Source: Roseibium aggregatum
GTDB lineage: Bacteria; Pseudomonadota; Alphaproteobacteria; Rhizobiales; Stappiaceae
Assembly (NCBI RefSeq): GCF_014692675.1
Contig: NZ_JABFCZ010000002.1
Span: forward strand, 124,001-188,000
DNA: 64,000 bases
Direction: 5' to 3'
Shown: positions 16,714 through 23,700 of the stretch, in pieces
Numbering within the stretch: position 1 is the first letter of the stretch
Layout of the letters: every line of letters starts with the position of its first letter
Translations under genes and position numbers: made by a program
The notes under the pieces: model-generated
Databases searched by the model: none
Seen by the model: only the letters and a program-made list of their open reading frames with translations
Told to the model about the DNA's origin: nothing

Positions 16714-18048
16714 ATGGCTATCGATACCCTGGACCACGGTTTCGACCGCGCGGAGGTTTTCGCCAGGATCCGCCGGCGCACCATTTTTACCATCGCCGCT
16801 CCGGTGATGATCCTCGCCTACCTGGTTTACACTTGGTTCGCCTTTGACATATCCGGAATTCTGGAGCGGGCCCAGCCGGAACGGGCGGCGATTCTGGCGA
16901 CCGACTCCGTCGCCTACAAGGTGCATGTCACCAAGGATATCCGGCGGGGCGGCCTGGAAGTGGCCATCGAGGGCGAGCGGACCGCGACCTACGACAATGC
17001 CAATGCTCCGGATTGGGTGAAGATCGACGGCGACAACGCCGTTGTCGACCTGGGCGAGGGCTATATCGTCGATATCGCCGGCAAGACCATGAAGTTCACG
17101 GTTCCAGGCTACGGCGTGATTACCGCGACGGCCACGAAGAAGGGCGTGGAAACGCAATTGCCGCCCGGCGACGTTCCGGACTGGATCAAGGACGATCCGC
17201 GGAAGTTCGACGCCCGTCCGACGATCGACCGCCGGGTTCAGGTCACCAAGACCAAGATCGAGGTCCATAACTATTTCGGCGGGTGGGAGAATTTCTGGTT
17301 TGCCTTCAATTCGCCGCTCCACGGCAAATCCTTCGGCGACCTTGTCAGCCTTGCCATGAGCGACCAGCGCATCGATCCGGACCGGTCGAACCTGTCGTTG
17401 ATCGTCCATGAGTTCCTGTCCAACCCAGACTGGCAGCACGGCGAGGTGTTCACCGCGTTGTTCGAGACCGTCATGATGGCGGTGCTCGGTACCTTGACCG
17501 CCGCCCTGGTCGGCCTGCCACTGGCCTTCATCGCGGCCCGCAACTTCACGCCTTCCTTCGTTTTGCGGTTCGGCGTACGCCGGCTGTTCGATTTCCTGCG
17601 CGGCATCGACATGCTGATCTGGTCGCTGATCTTCATCCGCGCCTTCGGTCTCGGACCGCTGACCGGTGCGCTGGCCATCGCCTTTACCGATACCGGTACG
17701 CTCGGCAAGCTTTTCTCCGAGGCGCTTGAAAACATCGACAACAAGCAGGTGGAAGGGGTCCGTGCGACGGGCGCCAGCCAGATCCAGCGCTACCGCTACG
17801 GCGTGATCCCGCAGATCCTGCCGGTGTTCGTTTCCCAGGTGCTCTACTATCTGGAATCCAACACCCGCTCGGCCACCGTGATCGGCGCGCTGGGCGCCGG
17901 TGGTATCGGCCTGATGCTGGTGGAGACCATGCGCACGTCCCGCGACTGGGAAAACACCTCCTATATCATCATCCTGACAATCCTGGTGGTCATCGTCATG
18001 GACCAGATGTCGAGCTGGCTGCGGCGCAAGCTGATCGAGGGTAAATAG
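16714..18048 (+). CDS. phnE: PhnE2, phosphonate ABC transporter permease with large periplasmic insert
   Basis: Second permease, 444 residues against about 270-290 for an ordinary PhnE. TM1 is at about 23-44. A soluble region of roughly 190 residues (about 45-240), rich in D, K and beta-type sequence, should lie in the periplasm. The permease core with the EAA-type loop V-E-G-V-R-A-T-G-A-S follows (about 245-440). The ATG at 16714 has GAGGAG eight bases upstream. I recall long PhnE/PhoT forms in rhizobia, so the insert is not unique; its job is unknown. It ends the operon, with a structured element and terminator downstream. Confidence 0.9.
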   Translation: MAIDTLDHGFDRAEVFARIRRRTIFTIAAPVMILAYLVYTWFAFDISGILERAQPERAAILATDSVAYKVHVTKDIRRGGLEVAIEGERTATYDNANAPDWVKIDGDNAVVDLGEGYIVDIAGKTMKFTVPGYGVITATATKKGVETQLPPGDVPDWIKDDPRKFDARPTIDRRVQVTKTKIEVHNYFGGWENFWFAFNSPLHGKSFGDLVSLAMSDQRIDPDRSNLSLIVHEFLSNPDWQHGEVFTALFETVMMAVLGTLTAALVGLPLAFIAARNFTPSFVLRFGVRRLFDFLRGIDMLIWSLIFIRAFGLGPLTGALAIAFTDTGTLGKLFSEALENIDNKQVEGVRATGASQIQRYRYGVIPQILPVFVSQVLYYLESNTRSATVIGALGAGGIGLMLVETMRTSRDWENTSYIIILTILVVIVMDQMSSWLRRKLIEGK

Positions 18049-18071
18049 CCAAAGACGTCTTTTCCTCCCGG

Positions 18072-18337
18072 ACCCGTATTTCCCGCAGTTCCTGCGCCCT
18101 GCGCCGGTTCAAACAGGAGACTGGGCAGGAGATTGGCGCAGGGCGATGTGCTCCATCGGGCAAGCCAATCGACGCACCCAGTCGCCTGTTTCAACCGGCC
18201 CGAAGGGTCGCGTTTTGGTAGCCGCCTGCAGGTGAAAGTCGCTTGACCGTAGCGCCGGCTATGCTCTGCGCGCCTTTCACCTTCACTCGGCAAACCAAAA
18301 TGCGACGCAGGGCACAGGAACTGCGGGAAATGCGGGT
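18072..18337. repeat. 266-bp three-way-junction inverted-repeat element
   Basis: Nearly the whole stretch pairs with itself. Outer arms 18072-18103 and 18306-18337 match at 30 of 32 positions. Hairpin A pairs 18103-18137 with 18164-18199 (23-bp and 7-bp stems) and has a small CGATG/CATCG stem in its loop. Hairpin B pairs 18207-18242 with 18271-18306 (imperfect, about 30 pairs). The units abut, so the fold is a Y. An alternative 11-bp helix joins 18095-18105 to 18135-18145. It may be a non-autonomous mobile element (MITE-like) or a structured RNA in the phn 3' region. No coding frame is credible. Confidence 0.8.
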
Positions 18338-18350
18338 AAAAGACCTGTGG

Positions 18351-18385
18351 AACGCTGCGGCACGTGTGCCGCAGCGTTTTCTTTT
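18351..18385 (+). terminator. Rho-independent terminator of the phn operon
   Basis: A perfect stem of 12-13 bp (18351-18363 with 18366-18378) with a tight loop is followed by TTTTCTTTT. It is the strongest terminator in the window. It follows the structured element, so phn transcripts should include that element in their 3' end. Confidence 0.9.
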
Positions 18386-18450
18386 GCCTCAATTCGAGCG
18401 CCGACCCGTGGCACACTGGCCCCGATTCAGTCGCGAAAGCGGAGCAGATG

Positions 18451-19668
18451 ATGCGGTTTGAAGGTGTGCAGAGGTTTCTGGTTCCGGTTGCTTTCCTCCT
18501 GGTGTTCTTCCCAGCGTTTATGGGCGCGGGCAGCCCTGGCGCCCAGGGAGCGTCCTTCAGTTCCTGTGTCGCTGCCCTGAAGAACCAGGCCGTCAGGGCC
18601 GGTGTCAGCCCGCAAGTGGCCGAGCGGATGCTGTCGGGCGCCCGCTACGATGAAAAGGTCGTCCGCTTCTCCACCTCGCAGCCGGAATACGAAACCCCGA
18701 TCTGGGACTATATGGCGTTTCTCGTCGACCCGAAGCGGATCTCCGACGGCAAGGAAAAGCTGAAGAAGCATGCCCGGACCCTGGCCGCGGTGGAAAAACG
18801 CTACGGGGTCGACAAGCATGTGGTGGTCGCCGTGTGGGGCATTGAAAGCGACTACGGCCAGTTCCGCGGCGATTTCTACACCCCGCATGCCCTGGCCAAC
18901 CTGGTCTGCGCCGGCGGCCGGCGGGCGAAATATTTCAAGAATGAGCTGATCACGACCATGAAGATCGCCTCCAGGGGCGATGTGCCGGCCAAGCATTTCG
19001 AGGGGTCCTGGGCAGGTGCCTTCGGCCAGACCCAGTTCATGCCGACGACCTACGAGCGGCTGGCGGTCGATTTCGACGGCGACGGCCGCAAGGATCTGGT
19101 CACCTCCATCCCGGATGCGCTTGCCTCGACCGCGAACTTCCTGAAGAAGGCAGGATGGAATGCGGCCCTTCCGTGGGGCTACGAGGTTCGCCTGCCGTCG
19201 GGTTACAACGGCCATGTGGGCCGGAAGAAGAAGGCCTCGCTGACGAGCTGGGGCAACCGGGGCCTGACCCGCATGGACGGCCGTCCGCTCAAGGGCGGAA
19301 TTGACGCGGGGCTGATCCTTCCGGCCGGCCGCAACGGGCCGGCGTTCCTGGTCACCCGCAATTTCGAAGCGCTCCGGTCCTACAACGCCTCGGATTCCTA
19401 CGGCCTGGCGATTGCGCTGCTGTCGGACATCCTGTCCGGCGGCGATCCGATCAAGGCGCCGTGGCCGACCGACAATCCGGGCCTGTCGCGGGCGCAGCGG
19501 CTGGAACTGCAGAACCTCCTGAACAAAAACGGCTTTCACGTGGGCGAGGCGGATGGAAAAATCGGTCCGGTCACCCGCGAGGGCATCAAGAAGGCGGAAG
19601 CCAAATACGGCATGCCGGTGACCGGCCGCCCGGCCTGGAACATCTATCAGGCGCTGGGCGGCAAATGA
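18451..19668 (+). CDS. MltB-family lytic murein transglycosylase with PG-binding domain
   Basis: Exported enzyme that cuts the MurNAc-GlcNAc bond to form 1,6-anhydro ends. The 405-residue protein has a signal peptide (about 1-34), an MltB-like SLT domain (about 35-335) and a C-terminal PG_binding_1 domain (about 345-402). The catalytic Glu is probably Glu132 in WGIESDYGQFRG; GAFGQTQFMPTTY is a family motif. No lipobox, so it is not a lipoprotein like E. coli MltB. Two adjacent ATGs at 18448 and 18451: GGAG spacing favours the second. Upstream in-frame sequence is the terminator region and not coding. Confidence 0.88.
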   Translation: MRFEGVQRFLVPVAFLLVFFPAFMGAGSPGAQGASFSSCVAALKNQAVRAGVSPQVAERMLSGARYDEKVVRFSTSQPEYETPIWDYMAFLVDPKRISDGKEKLKKHARTLAAVEKRYGVDKHVVVAVWGIESDYGQFRGDFYTPHALANLVCAGGRRAKYFKNELITTMKIASRGDVPAKHFEGSWAGAFGQTQFMPTTYERLAVDFDGDGRKDLVTSIPDALASTANFLKKAGWNAALPWGYEVRLPSGYNGHVGRKKKASLTSWGNRGLTRMDGRPLKGGIDAGLILPAGRNGPAFLVTRNFEALRSYNASDSYGLAIALLSDILSGGDPIKAPWPTDNPGLSRAQRLELQNLLNKNGFHVGEADGKIGPVTREGIKKAEAKYGMPVTGRPAWNIYQALGGK

Positions 19669-19751
19669 GCAGGCCGTCCGGCAGAGGCTGACCGTCCGGC
19701 CGGAAAAGGGGCTTTCAGGACATTATCCGCCGGAGCTGCTCTAATCAGCGG

Positions 19752-19781
19752 TTGTCAAGCGCTTTGTTGCGGCGCAATATA
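19752..19781 (+). promoter_or_regulatory. Possible sigma-70 promoter of the parA-like gene
   Basis: TTGTCA (19752-19757) and AATATA (19776-19781) are 18 bases apart, 33 bp before the ParA-like start. Found by eye only. Confidence 0.35.
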
Positions 19782-19814
19782 AAGAAACGACAGTTGTCTC
19801 GGCGAGGTTGGGCA

Positions 19815-20453
19815 ATGACTGGACGTATTCTGACTGTGGCGCAACAAAAAGGCGGTTCGGGCAAGACGACCCTGGCCGCGCACCTGGCGGTCGCCCTTTC
19901 CAAGAAGAGCAAGGGTGGCGTCGCCATTCTGGACGTCGATCCGCAAGGGTCTCTCGGCACCTGGTTCGAGGCCCGCGAGGATGCGCTCGGCGAGGAGGGG
20001 ACGGGGCTGGAGTTCCGCACGGCCTCCGGCTGGGGCGCCCGGCGCGAGGCCCGATCGCTTGCCCGCTCCCATGATTACGTCATTATCGACACGCCGCCGA
20101 AGACGGATGTGGATGCCAAGCCCGCGATCGACGCGGCGGATTTCGTGATCGTGCCGATCCAGCCGACCCCGGTGGATCTTTGGGCGACATCGCAGACGAT
20201 CCAGTTGGCGGCCCGGGAAGACACTCCGGCGCTTCTGGTGCTGAACCGGGTCCCGCCGCGCGCATCGCTGACAAAGGAAATGACCGACGCCATCGCGTCG
20301 TCGGGCTATGAGGCGCTGGATGCTAGGCTCGGCAACCGGACCGGCTATGCCGCCTCCATGGGCCAGGGGCACACCGTGATGGAAACGGCCCCGTCGAGCA
20401 AGGCGGCCGAGGAAGTCGCTCTCCTGCTCAAGGAACTCCTGAAGCGGCTCTAG
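19815..20453 (+). CDS. Orphan ParA-family ATPase
   Basis: ParA/MinD-type P-loop ATPase (212 residues). The deviant Walker A motif KGGSGKTT is at about 13-20, and switch motifs D-V-D-P-Q-G (about 40) and I-I-D-T-P-P (about 93) are present. It lacks the N-terminal DNA-binding extension of plasmid ParA, and no parB or parS-like gene is adjacent. Such short orphan ParAs position chemoreceptors, flagella, cellulose synthases or other cargo; the cargo here is not identified. The ATG at 19815 places the P-loop at the usual position; an upstream in-frame ATG adds 21 basic residues that look non-conserved. Confidence 0.85.
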   Translation: MTGRILTVAQQKGGSGKTTLAAHLAVALSKKSKGGVAILDVDPQGSLGTWFEAREDALGEEGTGLEFRTASGWGARREARSLARSHDYVIIDTPPKTDVDAKPAIDAADFVIVPIQPTPVDLWATSQTIQLAAREDTPALLVLNRVPPRASLTKEMTDAIASSGYEALDARLGNRTGYAASMGQGHTVMETAPSSKAAEEVALLLKELLKRL

Positions 20454-20757
20454 GGTCCCAATCCTGAGTTTCGATTTGCTCTGGTCCCTCCGTATTGTCA
20501 TGAATTGCGCCTTTGCCTTGGCAAGGACATGATCTGGTGGTCGGTTATCCGATCCGTAAGGTCAGGACCGTTGTGCCGGGCAGGGGCGATGTATGCGGCT
20601 TGCACGTTACAAGTTCTTGAAAGCGGGGCGGTTTCCTGCGAACTTGGACTTGGCGTTGGAGTCCATAGACGCTTGCGATTTTAAATGTTTTTCAAATGGC
20701 CCGCATTTCAGGGCCGACCATTGCGATAAACGATCTTGTCTGGCGGAGGAATGTGAG
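20454..20757. other. Intergenic region, no gene seen
   Basis: 304 bp between the ParA-like gene and the macroglobulin gene. In-frame codons upstream of 20758 exist but are cysteine-rich and unlike a signal peptide, so I treat them as noncoding. I see no clear terminator; the GGAGGA at 20745-20750 is the ribosome-binding site of the next gene. Confidence 0.5.
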
Positions 20758-23700
20758 ATGGCGTTGTCTGATGTCCTTGTGGGGGGAGTAGGCCGTAAAT
20801 CAGGGGCGCGGGGATCACTTCTCGGACTGGCGGTCGTCGGTCTTGGTCTGGTGCTCGGAAGCGTGGCGCATGCCCAGGACAAGCGGATCGTGACCATCGA
20901 GGACGCCGATTTCTTCGGTTCCGATTACCGGACGGTCAAGGATGTGGATCTCGATGGTTGCAAGGCGGCGTGCCTCAGCGACAACCAGTGCCGCGCCTTC
21001 ACCTTCAACACCTCTGCCGGCTGGTGTTTCCTGAAGTCCGATTTCGGTCAGCTGCAGAGTTTCCGCGGCGCGATTGCCGGCCGTGTGGTCGAGGTCGCGC
21101 AGCCGCGCCAGACCGCCGAGGCCGACCGCAAGGCGGAGCTCTCTTTCATCGACAAGGATCTGATCGAGAGCGCGGCAACCTACAGCCAACGCATCGCACA
21201 GGACGCGAAACCGGGGGGGCAAACGGCTGAAAATCTCCGTCAGAACGGCCAGACCGCTCTGAACGCCAAGAACGGCGTGCAGGCCGAACAGGATTTTTCC
21301 GCCCTCATTGGCCTGCTGCCGAATGATTATTCCGCATGGAGCCGTCTGACTTTCTCGCTCCTGCTGCAGAATCCGAGCGACTGGCAGGAACGGCAGACCA
21401 AGCAGGAAAATGCGGTATCGGCTGCCATCAATTCCTACCTGCGCGCGGTGACGCCGGACGAGCGGGCATGGGCGCTGAACCTTCTCGGCACGTCCCTCAG
21501 CCGCCGGGATATGTGGAAGCCGGCGATCAAGTCCCTGCGCGCCGCACTTGCGCTCGACAAAAGCCCGAGGCTTCAGCAGCGTTATGACGATATGGTCGCA
21601 AAGCACGGTTTCCGGATCGTGGATCATCAGGTCGATGCCGACGGTGTGGCGCCGCGCATCTGTGTGATCCTGTCCGACAAGCTGCCGAAGGATGCCGATC
21701 TGTCGCCCTATGTGTCGGTCATCGGCGACGGCACCACGACGGTCGAAACCGAACAGTCGCAGATCTGCATCGACGGCGTGAAGCACGGCAGCCGCTATTC
21801 CGTAACGTTGCGCTCCGGGCTTCCGGCGGCGGACGGGGAAAAGCTGGAGCATCCGGCAAACCTGTCCATCTATGTGCGCGACCGGTCGCCGACCGTTCAT
21901 TTCCTCGGCCGGGCCTATGTGCTGCCGGCCGGCGGCGACCCGACCATTCCGATCGTTTCGGTCAACACGTCGGAGGTGGAGGCGAAAATCTATCGCATCG
22001 GCGACCGGGGCATTGTCTCGGCGATCCGCGATGACCGCTTCCTGCGCCAGCTCGATTCTTACCAGAGTGACCGGATTTCCGAGGAAAAAGGCGAACAGGT
22101 CTGGTCCGGTATTGTCGAGACGGAGAACCGCTTGAACGAAGACATCACAACGGCCATTCCGCTCAATGACATTGGCCTCGACATGAAGCCCGGCGTCTAT
22201 GCGATGACCGCGCGCTCCAAGCTCGACAGCCAGAACCGCTGGGGCGACCTGGCGACCCAATGGTTCATCGTTTCGGACCTCGGGCTGACGGCCTATTCCG
22301 GCGATGACGGCGTGACCGCCAATATCCGCTCGCTGACCAGCGCCAAGGCGCTTTCGGGCATAAAGGTGCAGCTTCTGGCCGTGAACAACGAAATCCTCGG
22401 CAACGCGGTCAGCGATGACCAGGGCTTTGCCCGGTTCGAGGCCGGCCTGACACGGGGCGCCGGCGGCATGGCGCCGGGGCTTCTGGTGGCGCAAACCGAC
22501 GAAGGCGACTATTCCTTCCTCGATCTGAGGAAACCGGCCTTCGACCTGTCCGACCGCGGTGTGGAAGGCCGGCCGGCACCGGGGCCGCTCGACGTCTTCG
22601 CCTGGACGGATCGCGGGATCTACAAGGCCGGCGAGACGGTTCACGCCCAGGCGATGATCCGGACGGCGAAGGCCGTGGCGCAGGACGGCCTGCCGCTGAC
22701 CTTCGTGATCGAACGGCCCGACGGGGTGGAACAATCGCGCCACGTGGTCGAAGACAGCGGACTCGGCGGCCATCTGCTCGACATCGATCTGAGCCAGACC
22801 GCCCAGCAGGGCGTGTGGTCGTGGCGCATCTACGTCGATCCGAAGGGAACGCCGCTTGCCTCCAATACCTTCCTCGTCGAGGACTACCAGCCGGAGCGCG
22901 TGGATTTCGAACTGAAGACGGCGGCGACGGCCTTCGATCCCGCTCAACCGACCCGGATCGAACTGAGCGCACGCTTTCTTTATGGGTCTCCGGCAAGCGA
23001 CCAGGGGCTTGAAGGCGATATCATCGTGTCGCCGACGCGCAGCCTTGACAAATATCCGGGCTATCAGTTCGGCCTTGCCGACAGCGAAACCTATCCGCAG
23101 CGCGATTATATCGAGAGCGACCAGAAGACGGATATCGACGGCAATCTTTCCTTTGACGTCTCGCTTCCCGAACTGCCGGAGACGACCGCACTCTACAAGG
23201 GCGAGCTCGTCGCCCGGCTGGTGGAAGCCGGCGGGCGCTATGTGGAACGGCGGTTGGAACTGCCGGTCAGGGCCGAGGGCAGCCATATCGGCGTCAAGCC
23301 GATGTTCGACGGCGGCGTCGATGAGGGCGGTCCGGCGGACTTTTCCGTCATCGCGATTGACCGGGACGGCGAGCTTCAGAATGCCGACGGGCTGGTGTGG
23401 ACGCTGTCCAGGATCAACCGCCATTATCAGTGGTACCGCTCGGACGGACGCTGGTCTTATGAACCGATCACCACGACGGAACGGGTGGCAAACGGCAAGC
23501 TGGATGTCACGACGGACAAGCCGGCTAGCCTGTCGCTTCCGGTGAAGTGGGGGCAGTACCGGCTTGAAGTCGCTTCGACCGGAGCGAACGAAGCCGTCAC
23601 CAGCGTGGAATTCTCCGCGGGCTGGTACACGGCGGATGCCACGTCGGAGACGCCGGATTATCTGGATGTGGGCCTGGACAAGAAGAGCTACCGTCCCGGC

